Shown here piece by piece: positions 1 to 6,243 of a stretch of 37,260 nucleotides of DNA (positions are counted from its first letter, which is position 1; each line of letters begins with the position of its first letter). The notes below the pieces were generated by a model, which worked only from the letters and a program-made list of their open reading frames with translations, searched no databases and had not been told where the DNA came from. The position numbers and the translations under genes were made by a program. The DNA comes from a virus, in IMG/VR virus record IMGVR_UViG_3300036790_000230, positions 1 to 37,260 of that record. One strand, given 5' to 3'.

Positions 1-258
1 CTGGGTCGCCGCCAGTGCCGCCGCCTGGGTCGCCGCCAGGGACGCCGCCTGGGTCGCCGCCTGGGTCGCCGCCAGGGACGCCGCCTGGGTCGCCGCCAGT
101 GCCGCCGCCAGTGCCGCCGCCAGGGACGCCGCCTGGGTCGCCGCCAGTGCCGCCGCCAGGGCCGCCGCCAGTGCCGCCGCCAGGGACGCCGCCTGGGTCG
201 CCGCCAGTGCCGCCGCCAGTGCCGCCGCCAGTGCCGCCGCCAGTGCCGCCGCCAGGGA
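1..258. repeat. 12-bp GC-rich tandem repeat array
   Basis: About 21 tandem 12-bp units of a few variants (gtgccgccgcca, gggacgccgcct, gggtcgccgcct) run from the left edge to about 258. On the + strand the frame entering from the edge reads a proline-rich tetrapeptide repeat of PPGS, PPGT and PPVP blocks. It continues past 267 (MNGYTIYSW) and then stays open as a likely shadow of the next gene up to 671. The repeats may be the end of a proline-rich protein whose start lies outside the window, or non-coding. On the - strand they would read Gly-rich or Ala-rich. The array is cut by the window edge, so its full size is unknown. Confidence 0.85.
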
Positions 259-342
259 CGCCCACAATGAACGGCTACACGATCTATTCCTGGCCCTCCA
301 GGAATCGGGGCCGGTCGATCCGGAGAGAGGGGGGCGGATTTC

Positions 343-732
343 ATGAGCGTCGCGGCGACCGACCAGACTCGCGACGAGGCGCAGTCGCGATCCAGGAATT
401 GCGTCCACTGCTCGGGCTCGGGGCAGGCGACGGTGTTCGACCCGGACTTCGACGGCCGTCGCATCGTCGAGCGAGACGTGGTCATCCGGGGCGAGGTCAA
501 GCGATCGACCTACGCGATGGTGGTCACGGCCCACTGCGTCTGCCCGATGGGGGAGTGGATGCGGTCGAAGACGGATCGGGACGTGGTGCACCGCATCCCG
601 GCGCTGCTGGACGTGCTGGCGGGCCGGACCCGCTGGCTGGCGGCCGACCCGACCGGCGACCGGCCGTATGACCCGGGTTGCCGTGGCGGCGGCGGGGCGA
701 TCAGGGTGCGGGATGGGAGGCCGGCGGGATGA
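343..732 (+). CDS. Small zinc-knuckle-like protein, function unknown
   Basis: A 129-residue protein. The start at 343 follows a purine-rich stretch (ggagagaggggggcgg). Near residue 20 it has CVHCSGSGQ, the CxxCxGxG pattern of DnaJ-type zinc knuckles. A second cysteine pair, CVCPMG near residue 68, could complete one metal site. The C-terminal third is basic and Gly-rich. I do not recognise a specific family. Its stop overlaps the next start (ATGA at 729-732), so it heads a translationally coupled chain. A similar CxxCxGxG pair occurs in the gene at 11268. Confidence 0.7.
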   Translation: MSVAATDQTRDEAQSRSRNCVHCSGSGQATVFDPDFDGRRIVERDVVIRGEVKRSTYAMVVTAHCVCPMGEWMRSKTDRDVVHRIPALLDVLAGRTRWLAADPTGDRPYDPGCRGGGGAIRVRDGRPAG

Positions 733-890
733 CCAACAAGGAATTCGATCAGTTTGATCGGACGCGGCAGACACTCAAGCGAATACTCCGCATCGACACA
801 TCGGGATTGACGCTCGATAAGCTGGCCCTGGAAGTCGAGCGGGAAGTGACGGAGCTCCGCCTGAAGCTTGTGGAGAAGGTGTGCCCATGA
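729..890 (+). CDS. Small helical hypothetical protein
   Basis: A 53-residue charged protein (MTNKEFDQFDRTRQ...) predicted mostly alpha-helical, with no cysteines until near the end. I chose the ATG at 729 rather than the more upstream in-frame ATG at 678. It overlaps the previous stop as ATGA, and the longer version would read a shadow of the previous gene. Its own stop overlaps the next start at 887. Function not recognised. Size and position fit the small early genes of a temperate phage. Confidence 0.65.
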   Translation: MTNKEFDQFDRTRQTLKRILRIDTSGLTLDKLALEVEREVTELRLKLVEKVCP

Positions 891-967
891 GGCTACCGCC
901 GCAGGTCCCGAGCATGCCCCGCCCGCCGAATCCGCCGGGCCCCGGCGGCGGCTGCGGGGGCGGATGA
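887..967 (+). CDS. Possible 26-residue Pro/Gly-rich peptide
   Basis: This short frame starts with ATG overlapping the previous stop (887-890) and ends in a TGA overlapping the next ATG (964-967), so it fits the coupled chain exactly. The product (MRLPPQVPSMPRPPNPPGP then Gly/Cys) is low-complexity. It may be a real small peptide or simply a ribosome-passing link between neighbours. The only support is the overlap pattern at both ends. Confidence 0.4.
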   Translation: MRLPPQVPSMPRPPNPPGPGGGCGGG

Positions 968-1197
968 CGGCCGAAGTGATGCCGGCCGTGGGCCGGCGGG
1001 GAGATGGCGTGAGGACCGATCCGGACACGGGCGAGCAACTCCCGACCGGCCACCTGACCCGGCGCGAGCTGGCCCGGTGGTGGGCGCAGAACGAGCGGGC
1101 GTGGCGCGAATGGAGCTTCGCGGAGGGACCCCCGGAGCCGCGGGGCTGGGCGTGGACGTGGAGCGTCGGATGGACGAAGGAGAAAACAAAGAGATGA
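964..1197 (+). CDS. Small tryptophan-rich hypothetical protein
   Basis: A 77-residue product starting at the ATG that overlaps the previous stop. The segment LTRRELARWWAQNERAWREW is amphipathic and Trp-rich, followed by a second Trp-rich stretch (RGWAWTWSVGW) near the C-terminus. No family recognised. It ends in an ATGA overlap with the following gene at 1194. Weakly supported in function but well supported as coding by frame chaining. Confidence 0.65.
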   Translation: MTAEVMPAVGRRGDGVRTDPDTGEQLPTGHLTRRELARWWAQNERAWREWSFAEGPPEPRGWAWTWSVGWTKEKTKR

Positions 1198-1670
1198 GCA
1201 TCTCAGATATCCTGGACAACATGGACCTGCGGGGCGCCGCGCCGCGGCCGCGCGGCGGCGCCCGGCGGCAATATGGCCGGGGGAAGTCCGACGAGCAGGT
1301 CAAGGCCGAGATCCTGGCGATCTACGCCGAACGGGCCGAGAACGGCGAGGGCATCCCCACGGCCTATCAGCTCAGGAGCGGCATCAGGAACGCGAGCGAG
1401 CAGCGCGTCCGGCAGATCCGCATGACCATGATCCTGGGCGGCGAGATCGCGGCGCCGAAGATGTCGCGGAGCGTGACGGCCGCGACCATCCAGCAGGCCG
1501 CCGGATGCCGGCCGCGGGATGCGGCGCGGGACCGTCCGCCCCGCGCGGATCGGCATCCGTCGGGCGCGATCGTCAGGGAGCACTTCAGGGCAATCAGGAG
1601 TCTGAGACAATGGGCCTCTCTCTGGAGCAAGCGAGATCTATCGGCATCGGACATTTGCACCCCTCGATAA
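1194..1670 (+). CDS. Hypothetical phage protein, possible DNA-binding
   Basis: A 158-residue protein beginning MSISDILDNMDLRG at an ATGA overlap. Residues 30-90 form a regular helical region (KSDEQVKAEILAIYAERAEN, then YQLRSGIRNASEQRVRQIRM) that could be a winged-helix or similar DNA-binding fold. I cannot name the family. The C-terminal 60 residues are basic, of poorer coding quality, and overlap the next gene by 61 bp, so the functional part may end earlier. It lies directly upstream of a nuclease gene in the early region. Confidence 0.65.
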   Translation: MSISDILDNMDLRGAAPRPRGGARRQYGRGKSDEQVKAEILAIYAERAENGEGIPTAYQLRSGIRNASEQRVRQIRMTMILGGEIAAPKMSRSVTAATIQQAAGCRPRDAARDRPPRADRHPSGAIVREHFRAIRSLRQWASLWSKRDLSASDICTPR

Positions 1671-2119
1671 ATCGGGGTAAGTCCGTCGAGCGGCTGTACG
1701 CCGCCGAGGAGCCGGCGAGCAAGGCGCCGGCCAAGGATGGCATGAATAAACTTGAACGCGACTTCAAGGCGCGAGTACTCGAACCGGCCTATGTTCGCGG
1801 CGATCTGCGGTGTTATTGGCGCGAGCCGATCAAGCTCAGGCTGGCAGGGCGCACGTTTTACTCGCCGGATTTCCTGGCGATATCGGGTATCGCCGGCGAG
1901 CATGGCATCCCGCCCCGATTCATCCTGATCGAGTTGAAGGGCTATTGGCACGAGGATGCGAAGGTCAAGACGAAGGTAGCGGCATCGCTCTATCCGTGTT
2001 TCGATTGGTTGGTCGTCTACCGGGACAAGGGGAGGGGATGGCTCGTGCATCGGGTAACATCGTCCGGCGGCATCGAGATCAATCCTACCATCGTTTCCTG
2101 GATCAACGGAAACCCTTGA
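1610..2119 (+). CDS. PD-(D/E)XK nuclease, DUF1064/VRR-NUC-like
   Basis: A 169-residue protein (MGLSLEQARSIGIGHLHPS...). A conserved acidic helix (MNKLERDFKARVLEP), then FYSPDFLAI and FILIELKGYW, give the E...D...ExK arrangement of PD-(D/E)XK nucleases, as in the DUF1064 family of phage nucleases. A strand-helix ending with LYPCFDWLVVY follows. Such proteins act on branched or recombining DNA in phage early regions; the substrate here is inferred. The start at 1610 has AGGAG nine bases upstream. A long upstream in-frame extension to 1505 is judged a shadow of the previous gene. Confidence 0.75.
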   Translation: MGLSLEQARSIGIGHLHPSINRGKSVERLYAAEEPASKAPAKDGMNKLERDFKARVLEPAYVRGDLRCYWREPIKLRLAGRTFYSPDFLAISGIAGEHGIPPRFILIELKGYWHEDAKVKTKVAASLYPCFDWLVVYRDKGRGWLVHRVTSSGGIEINPTIVSWINGNP

Positions 2120-2144
2120 TATCAAGAAAGGTAATTGATATGAT
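2116..2144 (+). promoter_or_regulatory. Sigma70-type promoter for the HNH gene
   Basis: TTGATA at 2116-2121 and TATGAT at 2139-2144 are separated by 17 bp, close to the sigma70 consensus. The -35 lies inside a perfect palindrome (TTGATATCAA, 2116-2125) and covers the stop codon of the nuclease gene. The surrounding AT-richness is unlike the rest of the operon. It would give the homing endonuclease its own transcript. Confidence 0.6.
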
Positions 2145-2151
2145 AGAGCGA

Positions 2152-2181
2152 CCCGGACGCGAGTTGGTGCTCACGTCCGGG
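2152..2181 (+). promoter_or_regulatory. Leader hairpin before the HNH gene
   Basis: CCCGGACG (2152-2159) pairs with CGTCCGGG (2174-2181), an 8-bp perfect stem with a 14-nt loop. It lies just after the -10 box and before the AGGAGG ribosome site at 2205-2210. It would sit at the very 5' end of the transcript. It could limit translation, stabilise the RNA or act as an attenuator; it has no T-run. Confidence 0.55.
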
Positions 2182-2218
2182 CCTGACCACAACATCCACC
2201 TTGCAGGAGGTGCGAGTC

Positions 2219-2863
2219 ATGGCTGAATCTCAGCTTACGCTCCCGTTTCTTCCGGTCAAGTCCAACCGTCGGAACTACGTCGGTGAGGCTAATCCCAACT
2301 GGAAGGGCGCCCCGATCGACAAGATGTGCGCCCGATGCAATACGCAGTTTCGTGTGGCGTATGGCAACAGGAAGGCTCGATTCTGTACTCTCGAATGCTT
2401 TAATATCTGGCAGCGAGAGAATCACGTCGGGAAAGGAAGGCCGAAGAAGGCGAGGGTGACGGTGAGTTGCCTTCGGTGCAGTAAAGAGTTCTCCATTCCT
2501 CCTTCCCACGTGGAGCGGAGGAAGTTCTGTTGCAGTCAATGCCATTTCGACTGGAGGTCGGATCGAATGGTCCTGGATGGGAACCCGCGATGGGAGGGAG
2601 GTCTGGCCAAATTCCCGTATCCTCCCACGTGGGGCATGGAACGACGGAAGATCGTCGCTAGGGACGGCGGTCGATGTCAGAATCCTCTCTGCTGGGGGAC
2701 ATCGGCGAAAATCAATGTTCACCACATCGATTACGACAAGAATCATTGTGAGCCCGCTAATCTCATCACGCTTTGCGTATCCTGCAATTCGAGGGCGAAC
2801 AACAACCGTCCGTGGTGGGAGACTCATTACGTGGAGATCATGCGGGCTCGCGGATTGGCCTAG
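2219..2863 (+). CDS. HNH homing-type endonuclease with zinc fingers
   Basis: A 214-residue protein. The N-terminus has GEANPNWKG, a motif common in free-standing phage HNH enzymes, repeated as DGNPRWEGG near residue 120. Two treble-clef-like zinc segments follow: CARCNTQF...FCTLECF and CLRCSKEF...FCCSQCHF. The HNH core is RDGGRCQNPLCWG, then INVHHIDYDKN and LITLCVSCNSRANN, with catalytic His-His and a structural Cys pair. Start at 2219 follows AGGAGG by eight bases. Base composition is visibly lower in GC than its neighbours and it has its own promoter and leader, signs of an inserted mobile gene. It probably cuts a related phage lacking the insertion. Confidence 0.9.
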   Translation: MAESQLTLPFLPVKSNRRNYVGEANPNWKGAPIDKMCARCNTQFRVAYGNRKARFCTLECFNIWQRENHVGKGRPKKARVTVSCLRCSKEFSIPPSHVERRKFCCSQCHFDWRSDRMVLDGNPRWEGGLAKFPYPPTWGMERRKIVARDGGRCQNPLCWGTSAKINVHHIDYDKNHCEPANLITLCVSCNSRANNNRPWWETHYVEIMRARGLA

Positions 2864-2914
2864 GAATCGGGCGGCAACCGATCCTCATCCCCTGGATCTG
2901 ACGGAGGGCGACAC

Positions 2915-3115
2915 ATGCTCGTTTTGAGCCGACGCGAGGGAGAGGACATCATCATCACGGCCGGCGACGGGACCCGCACCCGGGTCGCCGTGGTCGAGAT
3001 CCGTGGCGACAGGGTGCGACTGGGCTTCGAGGCGCCGGACGATACGTCGATCCATCGCCGGGAGGTGCAGGAGCGGCTGGACGCCGGGGAAATCATGCGG
3101 GGAGGTCCGAGATGA
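2915..3115 (+). CDS. csrA: CsrA-family RNA-binding regulator
   Basis: A 66-residue full-length CsrA homologue. MLVLSRREGEDIIIT matches the first strand, with Leu4 and Arg6 of the RNA-binding face. VRLGFEAPDDTSIHRREV matches the fourth and fifth strands and carries the key Arg of the HRE/HRR motif. CsrA dimers bind GGA in hairpin loops, often at ribosome binding sites, to repress or stabilise mRNAs. Here the gene sits in a phage early operon and overlaps the next gene (ATGA at 3112). Its own ribosome site (GGAGGGCGACAC before ATG) contains GGA and could be autoregulated; that is inference. Confidence 0.92.
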   Translation: MLVLSRREGEDIIITAGDGTRTRVAVVEIRGDRVRLGFEAPDDTSIHRREVQERLDAGEIMRGGPR

Positions 3116-3729
3116 TGGAGTCGTGGGATGCGCTGGTGGAGACGGCAGCGGATCGATTGGCGAGGCGGTGGCCGAGCCTGACGACCACGCCTGCGGCGGT
3201 CTTGCAGGGGCACGCGGAGATCGAGCGGCTGCGGGATAAACTCGCGGTAACCGATCGAGCACTCTGCGTGATGACGGACTCCGCATCGGAGTACCTGGGC
3301 CGCGCGGAGGCGGCCGAGCGGGAGCGGGATGAGGCGAGGGCTGTGCCTCCTTCCCGATTGGATCGGGAGGCGCTGATCAAGCGGCTGATGAGCGGCCTAG
3401 AAGTGTTGACGGGCCACGGGTTCTCGCCGAAGTATGAGCCGATGAAATCGATCATCGAGGCAATTGACCTTGTCGCCGCCATCCCGCCCGCGGCGCCGGC
3501 GGCGATCGTACTGCGACGCCCAGCCAATCGCGATGTCGCCGAGTGCCTGGCGATGACCGGAGCAATTGCAGCGGTCGTTCATGGTTTCGCGCTGGCCGGT
3601 GATGCCCTGGCTTGGAAGCGGGCCACGCAGCGAGAGGGTGGTAGTCGGATCTTCAGTCTGATCGATTGCCAGGACTACACCTGGCATCCCGCCGCGCCGG
3701 GCGAATCCGGGGAGGCCACCGTTGGATGA
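3112..3729 (+). CDS. Hypothetical protein with coiled coil
   Basis: A 205-residue protein whose start overlaps the csrA stop; the ATG at 3115 is an equal alternative. Residues 38-85 are a charged helix with coiled-coil character (EIERLRDKLAVTDRAL, then EAAERERDEAR). The second half has shorter hydrophobic helices and ends SLIDCQDYTWHPAAPGESG. This EIERLRD/ERDEAR pattern is common in small phage early proteins, but no function is assigned. Coupling to csrA suggests co-expression, not shared function. Confidence 0.7.
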   Translation: MMESWDALVETAADRLARRWPSLTTTPAAVLQGHAEIERLRDKLAVTDRALCVMTDSASEYLGRAEAAERERDEARAVPPSRLDREALIKRLMSGLEVLTGHGFSPKYEPMKSIIEAIDLVAAIPPAAPAAIVLRRPANRDVAECLAMTGAIAAVVHGFALAGDALAWKRATQREGGSRIFSLIDCQDYTWHPAAPGESGEATVG

Positions 3730-3946
3730 CGAACTGCTGACGGTGCCGGCGGCGGCGGCGATGCTGTGCGTCAGCTCGGATTATCTGTATGCCGAGTGCC
3801 GCGCCGGCCGGCTGCCGCGGTACAAGTTCGGCGCGAGCGTCAGGATCGCCCGCGCCGATCTGGAGGCTTTCGTGCGGGCGTGCCGTCGGACGGCGGCGGA
3901 GGCGCGGCCGATGATGGCCTTGCGGCACGTTCGGCTGCCTTCCTGA
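3722..3946 (+). CDS. Excisionase-like helix-turn-helix protein
   Basis: A 74-residue protein of the HTH_17/excisionase type (MerR-like wing). LLTVPAAAAMLCVSSDYLYA is the helix-turn-helix, followed by GRLPRYKFGASVRIARADLEAFV, the classic wing and last helix. Start is TTG at 3722, the only in-frame start that keeps the domain, overlapping the previous stop by 8 bp. It converges on the integrase and shares its last 107 bp with the integrase 3' end on the other strand. Likely role: directionality factor for the integrase, or small regulator. Confidence 0.8.
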   Translation: MDDELLTVPAAAAMLCVSSDYLYAECRAGRLPRYKFGASVRIARADLEAFVRACRRTAAEARPMMALRHVRLPS

Positions 3947-4910
3947 GATCCTGCTCCTCGGGATTGAGGTAGAACTGCACCAGCATGCCGACCCGTTCGG
4001 TGTCCGCGTGCCCCAGATATTTCGCGACCATCGCCGAGTCCGCCCCGCCGGCCACGGCGCGCGAGGCGAAGATGCCCCGCGAGTGATAGGGCTGCATCCG
4101 GCCGCCGCCGCCACGCTTCGAACACCGGGCGAACTGGCACTGGAGCGCCTTCTCGGTCCATTCGGCCCCGCGGGTGTTGCGGAACACCGGCCCGGTCGGG
4201 TTGGCGGCGCAGAGGGGCCTCAGGAGCCCCACCACGGCATCCGTGAGCGGGACGTCTCGGAGTCCGGTCTTCCCGTCCACCGTGCACAGGCCAGCGTCCA
4301 GGGCGATCCTGGAGGCCGTGAGCGTCCGCGCCTCGCCCGGGCGGCATCCCGTCTGGATCAGGAACTCGAAGATCAGGCGGAATGCCTCGGAGCGGATGCC
4401 GTCGGGGAGCTTCTCGGCGGCGCCGGGCGGGGCAGGTGGACGCGGATCGCCCTTCGGCACCCGGACCAGGCCGATCGGGTCCCGGTCGATCCAGCCCTCG
4501 AGGGTGGCCCAGCGGAACGCCATCTTGGCGACGGACAAGGCCAGCCCGCGAGTGTTCTCGCTGGCCCACCCGGGGTGGGCCTTGAGCCACGCCGTGAGGT
4601 GCAGCGGCTTCAGCTCTCGCGCCAGGGCCCGGCCGCAGTGGTCCGTCAGGCTCTGGGCATATTCCTGGTATCGCCCCCAGGTGCGCGGCTTGACCCGGGA
4701 TTTCCACTCTTCGAGCCAGAGGTCGATCAGCTCGGCCACCGTGATCCGGCCCGGCGACGGGGCCGGCTGCCCCCGCGCGGCGAGGAGCCGATGGAGCTCG
4801 GCCTGCGCCCCGGCCTTCGTGTCGCCGAGCCTGGTCCATTTCTTGCCGGCCTTCGTCCAGTAGCCGGTGCGGTCCGGTCGCTTGAAGGGCTTGGGGACCC
4901 GCGGCATCAT
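3840..4910 (-). CDS. Phage tyrosine integrase
   Basis: A 356-residue tyrosine recombinase for phage integration and excision. Residues 55-145 form the SAM-like core-binding domain (ITVAELIDLWLEEWKSRVKP...). The catalytic domain has Arg190 (TGCRPGEARTL), Lys214 (DGKTG), Arg278, His301 (YLGHADTERV) and the nucleophile Tyr314 (VQFYLNP). The usual box II His is a Tyr (PYHSRGIFAS). The Pro-rich basic tail (residues 328-356) comes from the region shared with the convergent HTH gene. Start ATG at 4910 follows AAGGAGGT; a second ATG is at 4907. Promoter not clear; repeats lie just upstream. Confidence 0.93.
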   Translation of the reverse strand: MMPRVPKPFKRPDRTGYWTKAGKKWTRLGDTKAGAQAELHRLLAARGQPAPSPGRITVAELIDLWLEEWKSRVKPRTWGRYQEYAQSLTDHCGRALARELKPLHLTAWLKAHPGWASENTRGLALSVAKMAFRWATLEGWIDRDPIGLVRVPKGDPRPPAPPGAAEKLPDGIRSEAFRLIFEFLIQTGCRPGEARTLTASRIALDAGLCTVDGKTGLRDVPLTDAVVGLLRPLCAANPTGPVFRNTRGAEWTEKALQCQFARCSKRGGGGRMQPYHSRGIFASRAVAGGADSAMVAKYLGHADTERVGMLVQFYLNPEEQDLRKAAERAARPSSAAPPPPSDGTPARKPPDRRGRS

Positions 4911-5203
4911 GCCACCTCCTTCCGTGGAGGCGGAAAGGTACCGGGAAAGGTACCGGCGGGGAAGTCGAGTCCGGAAAAATAGGCCGGTTTCGCCCGGTGT
5001 TCGCCCTCCAACTTGTAGGGCTCGCTCGCCGCAAGTGCCGTGTTTACAGGCTGTTCAGCGGCGATCGGGGCGACGGGGACGGCCCGGCGGATGGGCAAAG
5101 GGACCAAAGGGACCGGATCGCATCGGAGGGACACCTATGGGATAGCCGGAAAGGTACCAGACCCCGGCGTTCGGGCCGGGGCGGGTGGGGTTAGGCGAGC
5201 CGG
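4911..5203. other. Integrase upstream region with repeats, candidate attP
   Basis: I see no convincing gene here. GGAAAGGTACCGG occurs twice in tandem (4932-4944 and 4944-4956), right upstream of the integrase start, and GGAAAGGTACC again at 5148-5158. A different tandem, AAAGGGACC twice (5097-5114), lies between. Such spaced short repeats fit arm-type sites for the integrase or its partner, so this may be the attachment region or the integrase operator. A 75-codon - strand frame (4907-5134) overlaps the integrase start but its translation is Pro-rich and runs through the repeats. Confidence 0.45.
5160..5192 (-). repeat. Intergenic hairpin module, copy 1
   Basis: CCCCGGC (5162-5168) and GCCGGGG (5175-5181) form a 7-bp stem with a 6-nt loop, flanked by a G-rich tract (gcgggtgggg). 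It lies just past the stop of the - strand gene at 5204. The same element follows the stops of the next two genes. Read on the - strand it resembles a terminator stem but lacks a T-run. Confidence 0.7.
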
Positions 5204-5413
5204 TCAATCCAGGATCTCATACCCTCGCTCCTTTGCGTACAAGACGGCTTCTCGCCTCGTCGGGCGGGAGGCGATGAATTCGCCATCAGGGCCGTCGACG
5301 ACCCATTCGGTCCGGATGCCCGAGTAGAGCCGACCATTCCGGGCTTCACGGGTGCCTTCCTGGATGTCCTTGAGGATTCGGACCCGTTGCTTGGCGTTCG
5401 ATCCGGTCATCAT
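5204..5413 (-). CDS. Small hypothetical protein in repeated cassette
   Basis: A 69-residue basic protein (MMTGSNAKQRVRILKDIQE...). It looks like a compact alpha/beta domain: WVVDGPDGEFIASRPTRREA followed by LYAKERGYEILD, a pattern seen in DUF2188-like small domains, though I would not assign it. Start at 5413 follows GAGGAGCACGACG; longer upstream frames are shadows. It shares its leader with the gene at 6153 and its downstream hairpin with both neighbours. Function unknown. Confidence 0.65.
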   Translation of the reverse strand: MMTGSNAKQRVRILKDIQEGTREARNGRLYSGIRTEWVVDGPDGEFIASRPTRREAVLYAKERGYEILD

Positions 5414-5433
5414 CGTCGTGCTCCTCGTCTCGT
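5406..5433 (-). repeat. 28-bp identical start-region repeat, copy 1
   Basis: These 28 bases, which cover the ribosome binding site (GAGGAGCACGACG) and first codons (ATGATGAC) of the gene at 5413, are identical to 6146-6173. A shortened form (TCATCGTCGTGCTCCTC) is at 5691-5707 for the middle gene. The conservation goes beyond a plain ribosome site and suggests a shared translational control or duplication of the cassette. Confidence 0.8.
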
Positions 5434-5440
5434 GGTAGGT

Positions 5441-5475
5441 GATGCCCCGGCGTGAGGGCTGGGGCGGCGTGGGGG
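5441..5475 (-). repeat. Intergenic hairpin module, copy 2
   Basis: CCCCGGC (5445-5451) pairs with GCTGGGG (5458-5464, one G-T wobble), followed by ggcgtggggg. It lies between the stop of the gene at 5476 and the leader of the gene ending at 5413. Sequence matches copies 1 and 3 over about 40 bp. Confidence 0.7.
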
Positions 5476-5694
5476 TCAGGACTCGATGCCGGCATCGGCA
5501 TAGGCCGCGCGGCGCGACACAAATCGTCGCATGCCGGACCACGACCCATTGCAGAGCAGATGGAGCACGGTCCACTGGTGGAGGCCGGTCCGGGACACCT
5601 TGTTCTCCACGGGAAAATCCGTGCCCATGATCGTCCTGGTCCCGACCCGGTGATATGCGGGTTCCTCGTTCGTCCAATTCGCTTTCGTCGTCAT
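5476..5694 (-). CDS. Small hypothetical protein in repeated cassette
   Basis: A 72-residue protein (MTTKANWTNEEPAYHRVGTR...), start ATG at 5694 behind the conserved GAGGAGCACGACG ribosome site. The middle (VSRTGLHQWTVLHLLCNGSW) could be a short helix pair. No family recognised. Between the hairpin modules at 5441 and 5717, it is the middle of three similarly built - strand genes. Confidence 0.6.
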   Translation of the reverse strand: MTTKANWTNEEPAYHRVGTRTIMGTDFPVENKVSRTGLHQWTVLHLLCNGSWSGMRRFVSRRAAYADAGIES

Positions 5695-5716
5695 CGTCGT
5701 GCTCCTCTGAAGGTAT

Positions 5717-5755
5717 GATGCCCCGGCGTGCGAGGCCGGGGCGGGGTGGGGGTCA
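5717..5755 (-). repeat. Intergenic hairpin module, copy 3
   Basis: CCCCGGC (5721-5727) and GCCGGGG (5735-5741) form a perfect 7-bp stem with a 7-nt loop, flanked by gcggggtgggggtcag. It follows the stop of the gene at 5761 and precedes the leader of the gene at 5694. Confidence 0.7.
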
Positions 5756-5760
5756 GCAGA

Positions 5761-6153
5761 TCAGCCCTGCACACCTTCGGGCTTGTGATACGGCGTCCGG
5801 TCTTCGCCGCGTCCCGGCGTGGCGCCGAGTCCGAATAATGAGCGATAGTTCTGCGAGGCCCATCGTCGGACTTCGATGTCCGCCTCGGTGGCCGCCACGT
5901 CGACCCATTCGCCGCCGGGGGCGTAATACCCCGGCCTGATCCGATCCTTGTGGTCGTAGTTCACGCCGCACCAGCCCGGCCGTCGCGCGCCCGGAAACTC
6001 GCCGCCGCGGAGCACGGACAACCCCCGACTATCCGAGTAGTCCAATTCATATGTGTGACCTTCGTGTTCGAGCACCGCAAGGCCCGAAACGCCGCGACCT
6101 TCGGAGTCGGCCGGCTCGTATTGTCGCACCACCTTCGCGTCGATCGTCATCAT
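5761..6153 (-). CDS. Hypothetical protein in repeated cassette
   Basis: A 130-residue protein from the ATG pair at 6153 (MMTIDAKVVRQYEPADSEG...). It has several beta-rich turns (LEHEGHTYELDYSDSRGLSV, PGYYAPGGEWVDVAA) and an aromatic C-terminal helix (RRWASQNYRSLFGLG). I do not recognise it. The longer in-frame extension to 6348 would run through a promoter and the RHH gene and is rejected. A strong promoter lies 63 bp upstream of the start and the leader repeat covers its ribosome site, so this is probably the first gene of the three-gene - strand transcript. Confidence 0.7.
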   Translation of the reverse strand: MMTIDAKVVRQYEPADSEGRGVSGLAVLEHEGHTYELDYSDSRGLSVLRGGEFPGARRPGWCGVNYDHKDRIRPGYYAPGGEWVDVAATEADIEVRRWASQNYRSLFGLGATPGRGEDRTPYHKPEGVQG

Positions 6154-6173
6154 CGTCGTGCTCCTCGTCTCGT
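6146..6173 (-). repeat. 28-bp identical start-region repeat, copy 2
   Basis: Identical to 5406-5433. It covers the ribosome binding site and first codons of the gene at 6153. The shared bases end on both sides at the same point, which argues for duplication or a selected RNA element. Confidence 0.8.
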
Positions 6174-6215
6174 CGCCTCGCGTCTCGCGGGCCAACCGGC
6201 TCGCGTCATGTAGGT

Positions 6216-6243
6216 AGTATACGGCAATGTACGGCAGAGTCAA
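6216..6243 (-). promoter_or_regulatory. Sigma70-type promoter for the small-gene operon
   Basis: On the - strand, TTGACT (6243-6238) and TATACT (6221-6216) are spaced by 16 bp. The box overlaps two copies of a motif, GTATACGGCAA (6217-6227) and GTACGGCA (6229-6236), that recurs at the RHH promoter. The transcript would start near 6209, giving a leader of about 55 nt for the gene at 6153. The -35 overlaps the stop of the RHH gene. Confidence 0.65.

Noticed and set aside
1-258. CRISPR array or collagen-like gene
   Set aside because: Units are 12 bp with no spacers, and the translation has period four (PPGx), not the Gly-X-Y period of collagen.
4907-5134. A 75-codon - strand frame ending in the integrase start
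   Set aside because: Its ATGA overlap with the integrase is tempting, but the translation is Pro-rich, passes through the repeats and has no family likeness.
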